Made by a program: the position numbers and the translations under genes. The notes under the pieces are model-generated. The model worked only from the letters and a program-made list of their open reading frames with translations. It did not search any database and was not told where the DNA came from. From Alphaproteobacteria bacterium (GTDB lineage Bacteria; Pseudomonadota; Alphaproteobacteria; Micavibrionales; Micavibrionaceae): a stretch of 64,000 bases of DNA. Position 1 is the stretch's first letter, and each line of letters opens with the position of its first letter. The stretch is taken from assembly GCA_030432025.1 (NCBI GenBank), contig JAUIIA010000005.1, forward strand, positions 106,831 through 170,830. Direction: 5' to 3'. Positions 17,673 through 27,767 of this stretch are shown piece by piece.

Positions 17673-18377
17673 GCTGAATGACTCTGAGAAACTTACTTCG
17701 TAAGGAGGCGTTTCAGGCACCGCCCAATGGCGCATTTCAACATTCTGTTTTTCAACCGTTAAGGATGTAATGCTTTTGGTTCGCGAATGATCGCGCGCCA
17801 TCATCGGCCCCTCAATCGGCGAAGGCTCTTGTGATAAATGATATGCGGGCAACTCTATTGCCCCTTGCCAGCTCTCCGTCCAATTCTCAAACATGCTTTT
17901 TCGGATCGCGATCACTTCGTCCTGACGCACACCGGAAGATGTCATGAAAGAAACGCGTTGATCGAATTCACCCTGCAGCTTTTCCTGCGCATATTGATCA
18001 CCGTCCCATACGAACATTTTTAGTTCATTGAGTGAGCCGACGATAAGACGGAAGGTCCTGTATTGTTGATAGTCTAATTGCTCGGCTGCGCGCACGGGGT
18101 CGCTCTCTGACAAAATCTCGGGAAGTATTTGCCCGCGCGAAACGGGGTGTTCGAGGTCCGTCGTTTTGTTGAAATAGCCATTGAGCAAACATCCCCAAAA
18201 GCCGTCTTTATTCGCGGCGATCCATGTGCCATGTCCTTCAGGATCATACGGCCCGATGATGGAATGTTCGTCATTTAGAAATTGCGGAGGTTTTTCTTCG
18301 ACACGAATGCGGGCTTCGTCACGGTTCATATAAATTTGATAACCGCTTTCGGTTTTAAAAATCGTGACTGTACACAT
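17655..18377 (-). CDS. NRDE-family protein (TANGO2-like)
   Basis: The 240-residue protein starts MCTVTIF and carries the signature MNRDEAR (residues 17-23), the Asn-Arg-Asp-Glu motif that names the NRDE/TANGO2 family. The N-terminal Cys2 exposed after Met removal is typical and recalls Ntn-type hydrolases. The biochemical function of the bacterial members is not established; a role linked to haem or lipid handling has been proposed for the eukaryotic relatives. It lies 11 bases downstream of the DinB-like gene on the same strand, suggesting cotranscription. Confidence 0.8.
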   Translation of the reverse strand: MCTVTIFKTESGYQIYMNRDEARIRVEEKPPQFLNDEHSIIGPYDPEGHGTWIAANKDGFWGCLLNGYFNKTTDLEHPVSRGQILPEILSESDPVRAAEQLDYQQYRTFRLIVGSLNELKMFVWDGDQYAQEKLQGEFDQRVSFMTSSGVRQDEVIAIRKSMFENWTESWQGAIELPAYHLSQEPSPIEGPMMARDHSRTKSITSLTVEKQNVEMRHWAVPETPPYEVSFSESFSSEERA

Positions 18378-18388
18378 AGAGAGAAACT

Positions 18389-18946
18389 TTAAGCGTTATT
18401 GCGATGTTGCTTGGTTGCATTGGCCAGACCGAAATCCTGATCGAACTCTATATTCAGTTGCTGCCCGACCATTTTGATCAGCGCCATGTGATGAATGCAA
18501 TGATCAAGAACATGGTACAACTCGCGATGGACGGTGGATTGTAAATTACAAAGCGGTGCATGCGGATCGATGATACAGAGCATCGGTATTGTGCCATCAA
18601 TGAAGTCAGTATCCTTGAACATCTTCTCGAGCGTACCGACAGCCGCAATCGCCTTATCCCTTGAACCCTCCAGCACCATATTGCGTTGCCGCCTGTCATA
18701 GCAGAGTTCCTGATCGGCGGGTCCTTCGAGTGCTTTAAAGAATTCCTGATAAAACTCGATTATATGGCGGGTATGCATGCCAATAGACGAGATTTCTTCG
18801 CTCGGCTGGCCGGTAAATTGCTCTTCATCTAGTGCCGAAAGGGCGTTTTGAAGTTGAATAAGGACCCGCAAATTTGCCTGAACCAATTCATCCTGCGTCG
18901 ACGGCAAAACTGCTGTTCGGTCTGATGTAATCGGTTCAATGCTCAT
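18389..18946 (-). CDS. DinB-like four-helix protein
   Basis: The 185-residue protein is mainly helical and has histidines arranged as in the DinB/YfiT fold: HTRHIIEFYQ in the first third and HRELYHVLDHCIHHM in the last third, a probable divalent-metal site. Proteins of this fold include thiol-dependent transferases and many of unknown role, so no substrate is assigned. It sits between the YHS and NRDE genes with gaps of 25 and 11 bases, a likely three-gene operon. Confidence 0.7.
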   Translation of the reverse strand: MSIEPITSDRTAVLPSTQDELVQANLRVLIQLQNALSALDEEQFTGQPSEEISSIGMHTRHIIEFYQEFFKALEGPADQELCYDRRQRNMVLEGSRDKAIAAVGTLEKMFKDTDFIDGTIPMLCIIDPHAPLCNLQSTVHRELYHVLDHCIHHMALIKMVGQQLNIEFDQDFGLANATKQHRNNA

Positions 18947-18971
18947 TGTGCGCGGGTCCTGTAATTTCAGA

Positions 18972-19421
18972 CTAATTTTTGATCAGCTCAGGGTATTTCT
19001 TGTCACCGACAGGGATCAGTTCCTCCTGACGCGGCAACCATTTTTCCTCAATGCTTTTATCGTAATTGAGGTAGAGCTTGCCGTCTATGATCGTCCAGAC
19101 TTTGGGGTCCGCTTTGACCAGATTGTCATGTGCCACCGCCCATGCGCAATAACCACCATATTGAGGCTCGTATTTTTCAGGATTGGCTTTAAACAGGTCC
19201 AGATTTTCCTGTGAGGAAAACAACCACGTCGCGCCCTTATATGTCGTTTTGAACTCGTCCTTACCGACCACAGGCTTTCCTTCGGTATGGTATGAAACCG
19301 TGTCATAGCCGCTGACAGCTTTGTTATGCAGCCATGGTGTATAGACTTCCTGTGCCGCTTGCGCAGGGGCTGTGAGTATAAAAAATGCCAGCGCCATTGT
19401 TGTGATAATTCCTTTAAACAT
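18972..19421 (-). CDS. Exported YHS-domain protein
   Basis: The ATG at 19421 is preceded by AAAGGA at good spacing and opens a signal peptide (ending APAQAA). An earlier in-frame start would add a basic prefix without a ribosome site. The 149-residue protein has a YHS domain: AVSGYDTVSYHTEGKPV and YKGATWLFSSQENLDLF, then NPEKYEPQYGGYCAWAV. YHS domains occur in metal-handling proteins, and the conserved Tyr/His/Cys residues are present here. The role in this cell is unknown. A 12-base palindrome lies upstream. Confidence 0.8.
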   Translation of the reverse strand: MFKGIITTMALAFFILTAPAQAAQEVYTPWLHNKAVSGYDTVSYHTEGKPVVGKDEFKTTYKGATWLFSSQENLDLFKANPEKYEPQYGGYCAWAVAHDNLVKADPKVWTIIDGKLYLNYDKSIEEKWLPRQEELIPVGDKKYPELIKN

Positions 19422-19483
19422 TTTAAACGTCCTTTTTAAATTCCTGTGTAGATTGTTACGCAATCATTACTCATACATTCATG

Positions 19484-19495
19484 TTCAGGCCTGAA
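19484..19495. repeat. 12-base perfect palindrome upstream of the YHS operon
   Basis: TTCAGGCCTGAA is a perfect palindrome in the 94-base gap between the NRPS stop and the YHS start, about 63 bases before that ATG. A smaller hairpin (GATTG/CAATC) lies just downstream of it. It could be an operator for the YHS-DinB-NRDE operon or chance; only one copy was noticed. Confidence 0.3.
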
Positions 19496-19515
19496 ATCGT
19501 TACAAAAAACTTTGC

Positions 19516-22500
19516 TTAGACAGCAAACACTTTATCCGTGTCACCTTGAACGGCCTTGACCAATCCTTCAATAGCCAGCCTGTAAAAACCGGCGAATTCC
19601 TCAACCGTTTCCGGCTTAAATACATTGGTGCTGTAAGTGATATGGATGTTGAGGCATTTCTCTATCACACCTGCCTCGATATACAGCTTGTAACAAATAT
19701 GGTTTTCGCCGTGTGAACCCTTTATCCCTTCGGGATCATAGGCAGGTTCGAACGCGACACCGTCGGGGATCAGCGCGTCCAGCTGACTGACATAGTTGAA
19801 GAACAGCTCCGGCCCTTGATGCTTTTTAATCTCGGGATGTTTAAGCGAATAACGCAGCAGGTTGTAATCGCCGTTACGGGCGGGGACAGCGGCGATTTGT
19901 TTTTTCGTCGACGCAATTGCCTGTGACGCATCTAATCCATCGTCCTTCAGGTACACGGGGAAGACCGTATTCACCCAACCCACCGTGCGGGACAGATTGA
20001 TCCCTTCGGCACCGTCGCGCCCGTGTCCGCAAATATTGATAACCATTTCATCCGCGCCGCTCCATTGCTTCATCGCTTTTTGAAGTGCGCTAAGCAGCGT
20101 GTCCTGAATGCCTGCCTTGGTCAGTTGCGGTATATCTTGAAGAAGCGCTTGCGTCGTATCTTCATTCAACGTGATTTTGGCGACTGTTGCTGTTTGTTCA
20201 TCGCCCTGACTGCGAGAGTCCACTGGTAACTGCGGTTTCGGTGCGATACGCGCATCCCCCCAATAAGCCAGCGCCTCGGTGAAATCGCGATTTGCCGCGT
20301 CTTTTAACTGATATTCGGACCAGTCCTTTATGCTGCTTGTTTTTTGTGCCAGCGGAAGGTCCAAGCCCATGCGCAAAGTTTCATAGCTGCGCAGGAAGTC
20401 TTCGAAGACCAGACGCGAAGACACAATATCGACAAGCAGGTGATGAATGATCACCGCGAGTTGGCCTTGCTGTTCACCCGTCTTGAAATATAGCGTGCGA
20501 ATTAGTGGCGGCGTTTCAAGATCCAGTGACGTATGTGCTTCATTACAAAGCTCGACGATACGTGCTTGCTGTTCGGCCTCAGGCAGAGCGCTGAGATCAT
20601 GTGTGAAGATATATTGCGTTTCGGGCAGAGAGGCTTCGCATGATTGAACACGTTTACCGTTCTCATCCAACGGAAACGCGATACGCAGATTGTCATGATG
20701 CATCAGCACGCGGTCGAACGCGGCTTGCAAAACATCCTGCTTCACATCGTGATCGACGTTGAAATAGAAGAAGCGGTTCCAATGCGCGGGGTATTTGAAA
20801 GCATCATCAAAAAATTTCGCCTGCCGTGGCAGCAGAGGATAGGTGCCGCTGACCGGACTTTGATCGATTTCTGTTTTTACACCGCCCTGCTCGACCAGCT
20901 TGGCAATGTCGGCAACTGTTGAATGTTCGAACAGCGCACTTGTTTCCATCACCATGCCTGCCTCTTCGGCTTCGCAAGCAAACTGAATCGCCATCAGCGA
21001 GTCCCCGCCGATATCAAAGAACGCATCGTGACGGCCGATTTTGTCTTGCGGGAGCTTGAGGATATTCGACCAGATCGCGACGATCTTTTTCTCAACTTCG
21101 CCTTCGGGGGCGACGTAAGCCTCGCGCTTTTTGACCATCATGGCGGGATCGGGCAATGCGCGGCGGTTGATCTTGCCGCTTGTCACGCGTGGGATTTCAT
21201 CAATCGGGATAAACAATGCAGGCATCATATAAGACGGCAACTTCGCGGCAATGAACGCTTTCAGCTGCTCCAGATCGACATCAGCATTGGCGACATAGTA
21301 AGCGACAAGGCGTTTATCATGATCGATAACGGCGATATCATGGATCGCGTCATGTGCGGACATGACCGATTCAATTTCCGCGAGTTCAATACGGAAACCA
21401 CGGATTTTAACTTGCGCGTCAATACGGCCCAGATATTCGATATTGCCGTCATTGGTAAAGCGGCAAAGGTCACCTGTTTTGTACAAGCGTGCACTTTCAT
21501 CATCGGCATACGGGTCGGGAATAAACCGCTCCTCGGTCAGGTCGGGTAAATTCACGTAACCTTGTGCGACGCCCGCACCGCCGATATGCAGCTCACCCGC
21601 CACGCCCTTGGGCACAGGCTGTCCGTTTTGATCGAGGATATAGAGCGTTGTGTCGGAAAGCGGACGACCGATAGGAACGCTCAACCAGTTTTTATCGCGT
21701 GGACATTTTATGAAGGAGGCGTAAATCGCCCCCTCGGTCGGGCCGTAGATATTATAGAGATCACCGGGGCATTGGTTGTAATAGTTCTGCACCAAGGTCG
21801 GTGGTAACGCTTCCCCTGCAGCCAGAATACGTTTCAGGGTCGGCAGCTCCTTACCTTTAAGTACCGATAACAAGCTATGCAGCAATGACGGAACAATACA
21901 TGTCGTCGTCACACTATGTTCGTTCATCAAATCGATCAGATAGCTCGGGTCTTTATACCGCTCTGGATCGGTCAGGATCAGCCGCGCACCCGTCGTCAGC
22001 GGCCAGAAAATTTCAGCGACGGAAACATCGAAGCTATAATCCGTGTTTTGCAAAACAGCGTCGCTGTCATCGAGTGGAATTTCAGACTGCAGCCATGACA
22101 GACGTGGCGTGACATTACCGTGATTGAGCAACACGCCCTTCGGACGGCCGGTAGAGCCGGATGTATAGATGATATAAGCGGCATCGTCTTTGCACACATT
22201 CGTATTCAGGTTGCTGTCGTCGAAATGTGCCGCGTCCTCAAAGCCCTCATCGATGAAGATTTTGCACCCCGCATCTTCGATGACAAAATCCATGCGGTCC
22301 TTCGGATATGTCGGCGGGATCGGTACATAAGCACACCCCGCTTTCATAACCGCGAGCAATGAGATAACCATCTGCGGTCCACGATGCAGGCACAGCGCGA
22401 TACGGTCGCCCTTCTTCGCGCCCTTGTCGGTCAGTAATCGGGCAAGGCGATTAGCGCGCTCATTCATTTGCGCATAGGTGATGGTTTCATTTTCACTGAC

Positions 22501-24015
22501 CAGAGCAGGCGCATCCGGATTTTGTTGCACCTGTCGTTCAATCATGCCGTGAATTGTGCTGGCATCTGCGGTTTTCGCATCAAAACCCGGACACGCAAAT
22601 TGCTGCAGCAATTCCTGACGCTCTTCATCATTTAAAACATCAAACGCATCGAGCGTTTTTTCAGGGTATTCGACGACCTGTGCCAACAATGCCTGCATAT
22701 GCCCGATCATTTGTGCAATGAACTCAGGTGCGAATAAAGACTGGCGGTATTCCAGCCATAGGCCGATACGCCCATCCTCCAGCAGCTCATAGGACAGTGA
22801 AAGATCATCGTTCACGTTGTTATATTCCGCTTCCAACGGTTCGGACTCGATACCGTCCAGCCGTAAATTCACAAGGCGGGAGACCGTCTGCGCCATCGAG
22901 ACGTTGAACGCACGCCCGTCAAAGCCACGCGATGTTTTGCGGATCTCACGGACAATGTCGAGCGCAGGGAATGTCTGGAATTTTTTATCAGCTTTGCGTG
23001 ACGCGGAGACACGTTTTACCAATTCTTCGAATGTCGGATCGCCTGTCATGTCGACACGGATCGGAATGATGTTGACGAAAAAGCCGAACAGGTATTTGTA
23101 TCCCGGCGGGCGGATATTGACGGGATAGCCGATTAAGACTTCATCCTGATTGTAATAGCGTTTGATCAACGTGCCGAAGGCGGCGACGAGTGTGCTGAAC
23201 AGGGTCGTTCTCTGCGCACGCGAGAAATCTTTCAGGCTTTGTGACAGTTCTTCGGGCAAATCAAAATAGACGCGACGGCCCGTCTTTTGGTCATTACCGT
23301 TTTCCTGTTGCCCATGAGAGAAATCAACGCCGTGCTGAACGCCTTGCAGGTTCTTGCTCCAATATTCGGCGGCAAGTTTGCGTTGTTCGTTATCATCTTT
23401 GCTTTGTATTTCTGCGAAGTAATCATCCCAGTCTTTCTTCGCTTCGCCATAGGCTTTTTCCAGCCCCTCGTAACCTTCGTTATAGGCGATGGATGTCGAC
23501 TCCAAAAACAATATGGCCGACGCGCCGTCCGAGATAACATGCGGGACGTTGCCGATGAAATAATGGACATCATCAGCGGTTTTAATCAGCCCTGCACGAA
23601 CGATCGGGAACGCTTTGAGATCGACAGGTGTTCTGAGTTTTTGTGCCAAGAACTCTTCTGCCTTTTGCCTTAACGCTGGCGTCTCTGCCTGACCTTCTAT
23701 CGAGATATCCTCAAATTCCAGCGCATCGACATATTCATTGGCAATATGTTCTCGGTTTTTAATGCGTTGAAACGGCACACCATGCTCTTCGACAAAATAT
23801 ACGCGTAAGGAACTGAAATAATCGACGACATCCTGCAGTGCACGACGAAAACGCGGAACATCCAATTCCCCTTTGAGCCGAATCTTTACGCAGGTGTTAT
23901 AGGAGGTGTTGTCGGGGTGTAGCTTCCACTCGATCCACAAGCCCTCTTGCTGCTTGGTTAGCGGAAATTGTTGCTCTTCTTGCAGAGCTGTTTTTTGTAA
24001 AACGTCTGTAGTCAT
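19516..24015 (-). CDS. Single-module non-ribosomal peptide synthetase, C-A-PCP-E
   Basis: The 1,499-residue protein has a condensation domain (about 1-450) with the active-site segment PHVISDG in place of HHxxxDG, keeping the second His. The adenylation domain (about 480-950) has YTSGSTGRPKG, FDVSVAEIFWPL, NIYGPTEGA, YKTGDL and GKINRRALP. A carrier domain carries the phosphopantetheine serine in IGGDSLMAI (about 1005). The last domain has epimerase features: HHLLVD, GHGRDG, RTVGWVNTVFP, YNLLRYS and FNYVSQLD. It should therefore load one amino acid and convert it to the D form. No thioesterase or second module is present. The ATG at 24015 is preferred; a TTG lies two codons upstream. Confidence 0.9.
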   Translation of the reverse strand: MTTDVLQKTALQEEQQFPLTKQQEGLWIEWKLHPDNTSYNTCVKIRLKGELDVPRFRRALQDVVDYFSSLRVYFVEEHGVPFQRIKNREHIANEYVDALEFEDISIEGQAETPALRQKAEEFLAQKLRTPVDLKAFPIVRAGLIKTADDVHYFIGNVPHVISDGASAILFLESTSIAYNEGYEGLEKAYGEAKKDWDDYFAEIQSKDDNEQRKLAAEYWSKNLQGVQHGVDFSHGQQENGNDQKTGRRVYFDLPEELSQSLKDFSRAQRTTLFSTLVAAFGTLIKRYYNQDEVLIGYPVNIRPPGYKYLFGFFVNIIPIRVDMTGDPTFEELVKRVSASRKADKKFQTFPALDIVREIRKTSRGFDGRAFNVSMAQTVSRLVNLRLDGIESEPLEAEYNNVNDDLSLSYELLEDGRIGLWLEYRQSLFAPEFIAQMIGHMQALLAQVVEYPEKTLDAFDVLNDEERQELLQQFACPGFDAKTADASTIHGMIERQVQQNPDAPALVSENETITYAQMNERANRLARLLTDKGAKKGDRIALCLHRGPQMVISLLAVMKAGCAYVPIPPTYPKDRMDFVIEDAGCKIFIDEGFEDAAHFDDSNLNTNVCKDDAAYIIYTSGSTGRPKGVLLNHGNVTPRLSWLQSEIPLDDSDAVLQNTDYSFDVSVAEIFWPLTTGARLILTDPERYKDPSYLIDLMNEHSVTTTCIVPSLLHSLLSVLKGKELPTLKRILAAGEALPPTLVQNYYNQCPGDLYNIYGPTEGAIYASFIKCPRDKNWLSVPIGRPLSDTTLYILDQNGQPVPKGVAGELHIGGAGVAQGYVNLPDLTEERFIPDPYADDESARLYKTGDLCRFTNDGNIEYLGRIDAQVKIRGFRIELAEIESVMSAHDAIHDIAVIDHDKRLVAYYVANADVDLEQLKAFIAAKLPSYMMPALFIPIDEIPRVTSGKINRRALPDPAMMVKKREAYVAPEGEVEKKIVAIWSNILKLPQDKIGRHDAFFDIGGDSLMAIQFACEAEEAGMVMETSALFEHSTVADIAKLVEQGGVKTEIDQSPVSGTYPLLPRQAKFFDDAFKYPAHWNRFFYFNVDHDVKQDVLQAAFDRVLMHHDNLRIAFPLDENGKRVQSCEASLPETQYIFTHDLSALPEAEQQARIVELCNEAHTSLDLETPPLIRTLYFKTGEQQGQLAVIIHHLLVDIVSSRLVFEDFLRSYETLRMGLDLPLAQKTSSIKDWSEYQLKDAANRDFTEALAYWGDARIAPKPQLPVDSRSQGDEQTATVAKITLNEDTTQALLQDIPQLTKAGIQDTLLSALQKAMKQWSGADEMVINICGHGRDGAEGINLSRTVGWVNTVFPVYLKDDGLDASQAIASTKKQIAAVPARNGDYNLLRYSLKHPEIKKHQGPELFFNYVSQLDALIPDGVAFEPAYDPEGIKGSHGENHICYKLYIEAGVIEKCLNIHITYSTNVFKPETVEEFAGFYRLAIEGLVKAVQGDTDKVFAV

Positions 24016-24021
24016 ACTCAA

Positions 24022-24426
24022 TCAATCGCCCTTATTGGGCAAAATACGCAATTTGAAATCAAGTGAAATTAAAAAACCTAATAGATAAATACTGCCCCAA
24101 ACCAAGCCCGGCGCAATCGTAAGCCAGATATTCGGGGTCATAAAAAAGCTGTGCACCGCCAGAGGTATCGCCAGCATGACCAGAAAGCTCATCAGAAAAC
24201 CGGCCGTAATCCCGTGCCAACCGCATTTATATTTCAAGAACGCCCAGCGTGCGACATGGGTAATGGAAAGTGTAGAGATAAACGCATATACGCCTTGAAT
24301 TCCCCCGGCCATCAAAGCTGCGCTTAATCCATGATCATAATTGGCGAAAGCCGCCCAACCGCCATATACAGCAGCGGCCAGTAGCGCAGTCAAAAAGATC
24401 GTATTTTTGCCTTTGTCTTTATCCAT
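24022..24426 (-). CDS. Small four-span membrane protein next to the NRPS
   Basis: The 134-residue protein has four predicted membrane spans and a basic C-terminus. I do not recognise a family. The conserved-looking polar residues are few (Tyr-Lys-Cys-Gly-Trp-His in the central loop). Its stop is six bases from the NRPS ATG and directly abuts an alternative TTG start, so the two genes are almost certainly translated from one message. A role in handling or exporting the NRPS product is a guess from position only. Confidence 0.65.
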   Translation of the reverse strand: MDKDKGKNTIFLTALLAAAVYGGWAAFANYDHGLSAALMAGGIQGVYAFISTLSITHVARWAFLKYKCGWHGITAGFLMSFLVMLAIPLAVHSFFMTPNIWLTIAPGLVWGSIYLLGFLISLDFKLRILPNKGD

Positions 24427-24448
24427 GCGTTTGTCTTGAACAAGCTGC

Positions 24449-27400
24449 TTACAGCTTTTTCATATCCGGTTCAGTAGACGCAAGTTTGTTATATGCTCCG
24501 GCATACACCTCGACAAGACATTCGATATCCCTGCTCATCAGAGCACGGCACTTTGAATACGCCTCCTCAAGGCTCGCGTTCCTGTAGCCTATTCGCAGCG
24601 TATGCTTTCCGGTTACAGGGTCGGCGTAACTGTCCTGAGGTTGCACCAACAGATCTCCGCCCGCAATGATCGGACGATAGCGGGTGTGCAGGCGGTACCA
24701 TTGCGTGGACATCAAAAGGCGGGAGTTATACTCACCAAGGTTGAGAACGATATTGTATTCGTCTGTGGCAAAGTCGATATGCGGATGCAGTTCGCGATAA
24801 TCAGTAAGGTCGGGCATGATCTCGCTCGGGATATCACCTTCGCCCTCTTCGGCGTACACATCATTGCCGTAAATGATTGTGCCGTCATAGCCGATTTCTA
24901 TTTGCTGCGGCAAAGGTCGCACGATGTTGTTGTTTTCCGCAGTCTCGCGGTCAATCACAAGCAGGTATCGCCCCGGCGGAATACGGGAAAAAATATAAAA
25001 ACCACCAAAGTCTGTGATCGCTGTTTGCTCCAGCTCCCCATCCGCACCATAAAGATGTACCGGAATACCTTTAAGCGGCCTTGGTTCAGCAAGGTTAGAG
25101 TTACGGCTATAGACAGTACCGTCGATCTCGCCCGAGATATGGATCGGATAACTTAGCTCGGCGACATAGCCTTCACGCGGGAGTACGGATACGCCCTCGA
25201 AACCGGAAATCCAGAACGGATCTTTCAAACTGTCTTCTTCGATAATGACGTCAGTGCGTTTTAGCTCGGCGAGGTTATTAAAGAACGCCACGCCTTTGTT
25301 GTCTGTTTTGACTTGGCCACCATTTTGCAAACCTCTGACCAAAACACCTTCGAGCGGCTCTTCCTCTTCATTGAAAACACCGTCTCCGTTTTGATCCAGA
25401 AACACCTGAACACTCATCGCACCGTTGCTGGTCACATTCCGGTCAAAGGAATAGATGTTCCCGTTGATCGGGTCTCTTGCGATACCAAAGCTCGTAGCAA
25501 GTCCTGCGAAAAGGTCATTATCGGAATTATAGGTAATGCTCGGCGAAATGCGTGCAAAGCCCGCCTGCCAGTTTAAACGTGATGACACCTCGGTAAGATC
25601 GACATCCGCCTGATGACGCAAATCCAGATCAAACGTCGAATTTTCAAGCACGCGTCGGCGAACCGTAGCGGTAAGACTGTCCAATCCAGCATCAGGCTGA
25701 ACTTCATAGTCACTGATAAAACGAATGTAGTTTTTACCGAAACGGCCATTGATCGTATTCGACCAGTTTATACGGTCATCGGCCCCAGTGTTATTGGTAG
25801 TGTAGCTCAATGATTCACTAACCCCGATTCTTCCGAACGTCGATCCAATTCCACCGCGCCCGGTAAAACTCTCAAAACCGCCTGAAGCTTTAGTATAGGA
25901 AGCTGAACCAGTATAAGTCGGACGCCTGCCTAGTTTCAACCCAAGCGGTCCATTCGCATTCAGTTGTGTCGAGAAAAAGCCATTCGTATCCTCACCGTTC
26001 GAAAAAGTATCAAAGCCATCGCTGCGCCATTCGTTCCGGGCAATAAAGTCATGCTCACCTACGTTAATACGAGCGTCAAGCTCAGCAGCGATATCGGCCT
26101 CATCATCAACCCCCAAGCTTGCATCCACAAGTGCCTCCCCCAGCAAGGAAGACAGGCCTGCATAAGCCACATTATCTCTGTTTTCATCTTCCTGATGGCT
26201 CATAACGCCTAATGAGGCAAAAGTACCTGTCGAAAGGGGTTTTTGAACGAAGGCTCGCACTGTGGGCGTACCTCTGTCGACATCATTGATTTTTTCTTTG
26301 CGGAAAGTCTGGCGGCGGTCAAATGTAAGCGATACATCATACGTGGTTTCACCTTCTGCCAGCGTTCTGTCTACAGGGATCGATACATATTCTTCGCGCT
26401 GCTCCCCTTGCGGTCCATAAAACCGTAATAAGAAAACGTTTTCATCATCAAACAGCAGCACATCATCAAAGCTGTAAAATCCATCATCACCAACTTGAAT
26501 AATATCTACGAACTGCTCGCCCCTGTATAACTCAACGTCCCAACCTGCGGGAACGTTTCCACTAATACTGGTAACCGGCTTATTAAAAACTCTCAGCGGA
26601 TTTTCATTAGTGACTCGAACCCCTAACTCCTGGCGGCGACTATTTTCAATAGGCAACGTTGTTTGCACAACATCACCAAGTTCGTATTTTCTGGCTTTAA
26701 GTGGCCCCAAGAGATCAGGCTCAAGCGACTCCTGCTTGTATGTTGCACGAATATTGTCAAGCTGGTTCTCGTCTGTTAGCAGCGTCTGGGTCAACAAAGT
26801 CCCGTGTAAGAAATCACCGGATGTTCTTACGTTCGCAGAGTGCTGTGTGCGCGAGGGAAGGTTTGATTGGCCATCCCGTCTAAAAGTTGAGTTAGTATTC
26901 ACATCTATCAATGGAAAATCTATCAAGGCCGCTTCGCGCGAGCCTATCGGCAGTTCCGCCTCTTTTCTTTTAAGTGACGGAGATTTTCTGTTTGCGCGCT
27001 TTAACTCCTCGAGCTGCGGAAAAGGGGGATCGGATGCCACTTGAAAAGATTGGTCCGGTATATCCATGTCAAACTCTAGCCCGAACCACCCGGTGTAGGT
27101 TTGAACAGGAAAGAACATATCTTGACCATCTAAATACATATTTTCAGGAAATGAAAACTGACCTTCGGCGCTTACAACCGATTGGTCGACAGCATTTAAT
27201 TCGAAAATCTTATTCTCTCTTATGTACCAGCCCTGAGCATTCAGATTTCCATCTATTTGTATGGGTAAGTTCAAAACACGTACAAAATCTCGAAAAGACA
27301 GCAATATTTCCTGATTTTGCACTTTTCCTATAATTACGTCGTCTAATGTAAGTGTATTATCAAGACGAACCTCTAATAAGAGCTCCTCACCCTCAATAAG

Positions 27401-27616
27401 AATATTTTCCTGCCTTGATCTCAATTGTATGGTTCGTTGGTGCAAATAACGGTCTGCTCTTGTAAAACCGGACTTCATTTTATTGAGAAAGCTTTGTGCC
27501 AAACTTCTTCGCTCGCTCACAGAAAGGTCGACCTCCTCTGCCTGCGCAGGCAGACTCACCGCGCCGCTCAGTGCAACAGCAAAAATTAGCAAAGTGTAGC
27601 GAACACCTATTTTCAT
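24449..27616 (-). CDS. Usher-like outer-membrane protein of a chaperone-usher-type system
   Basis: The ATG at 27616 opens a signal peptide ending SLPAQA and a 1,055-residue protein. The N-terminal part is beta-rich with an LEVRLDNTL segment and an exposed Arg/Lys-rich linker. The middle resembles usher barrels: a GDVVQTTLPI segment, a plug-like VPAGWDVELYRGEQFVD segment, then many alternating polar strands. Near the C-terminus there is an SdrB-like domain with a Ca-binding pattern (DQNGDGVFN) and a carboxypeptidase-regulatory-like domain (ITDFGGFYIFSRIPPGRYLL). Ushers secrete and assemble subunits delivered by PapD-type chaperones, and such a chaperone is encoded 1 kb away. The closest group may be the CS1/alpha (TcfC-like) ushers, but similarity is judged by eye. 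Confidence 0.65.
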   Translation of the reverse strand: MKIGVRYTLLIFAVALSGAVSLPAQAEEVDLSVSERRSLAQSFLNKMKSGFTRADRYLHQRTIQLRSRQENILIEGEELLLEVRLDNTLTLDDVIIGKVQNQEILLSFRDFVRVLNLPIQIDGNLNAQGWYIRENKIFELNAVDQSVVSAEGQFSFPENMYLDGQDMFFPVQTYTGWFGLEFDMDIPDQSFQVASDPPFPQLEELKRANRKSPSLKRKEAELPIGSREAALIDFPLIDVNTNSTFRRDGQSNLPSRTQHSANVRTSGDFLHGTLLTQTLLTDENQLDNIRATYKQESLEPDLLGPLKARKYELGDVVQTTLPIENSRRQELGVRVTNENPLRVFNKPVTSISGNVPAGWDVELYRGEQFVDIIQVGDDGFYSFDDVLLFDDENVFLLRFYGPQGEQREEYVSIPVDRTLAEGETTYDVSLTFDRRQTFRKEKINDVDRGTPTVRAFVQKPLSTGTFASLGVMSHQEDENRDNVAYAGLSSLLGEALVDASLGVDDEADIAAELDARINVGEHDFIARNEWRSDGFDTFSNGEDTNGFFSTQLNANGPLGLKLGRRPTYTGSASYTKASGGFESFTGRGGIGSTFGRIGVSESLSYTTNNTGADDRINWSNTINGRFGKNYIRFISDYEVQPDAGLDSLTATVRRRVLENSTFDLDLRHQADVDLTEVSSRLNWQAGFARISPSITYNSDNDLFAGLATSFGIARDPINGNIYSFDRNVTSNGAMSVQVFLDQNGDGVFNEEEEPLEGVLVRGLQNGGQVKTDNKGVAFFNNLAELKRTDVIIEEDSLKDPFWISGFEGVSVLPREGYVAELSYPIHISGEIDGTVYSRNSNLAEPRPLKGIPVHLYGADGELEQTAITDFGGFYIFSRIPPGRYLLVIDRETAENNNIVRPLPQQIEIGYDGTIIYGNDVYAEEGEGDIPSEIMPDLTDYRELHPHIDFATDEYNIVLNLGEYNSRLLMSTQWYRLHTRYRPIIAGGDLLVQPQDSYADPVTGKHTLRIGYRNASLEEAYSKCRALMSRDIECLVEVYAGAYNKLASTEPDMKKL

Positions 27617-27767
27617 AAAAACAAGGGCTTCTTCAAAGACAAAATTTCGGAAAATAACGCAGAAATATCCACATATATTTAACCACACATGGCTTGTGGA
27701 TACAATTTGTCATTATATGAAGAAAATCACGTAAAATGCTCTTTTACTGTCTGAATTTAATAATGAT

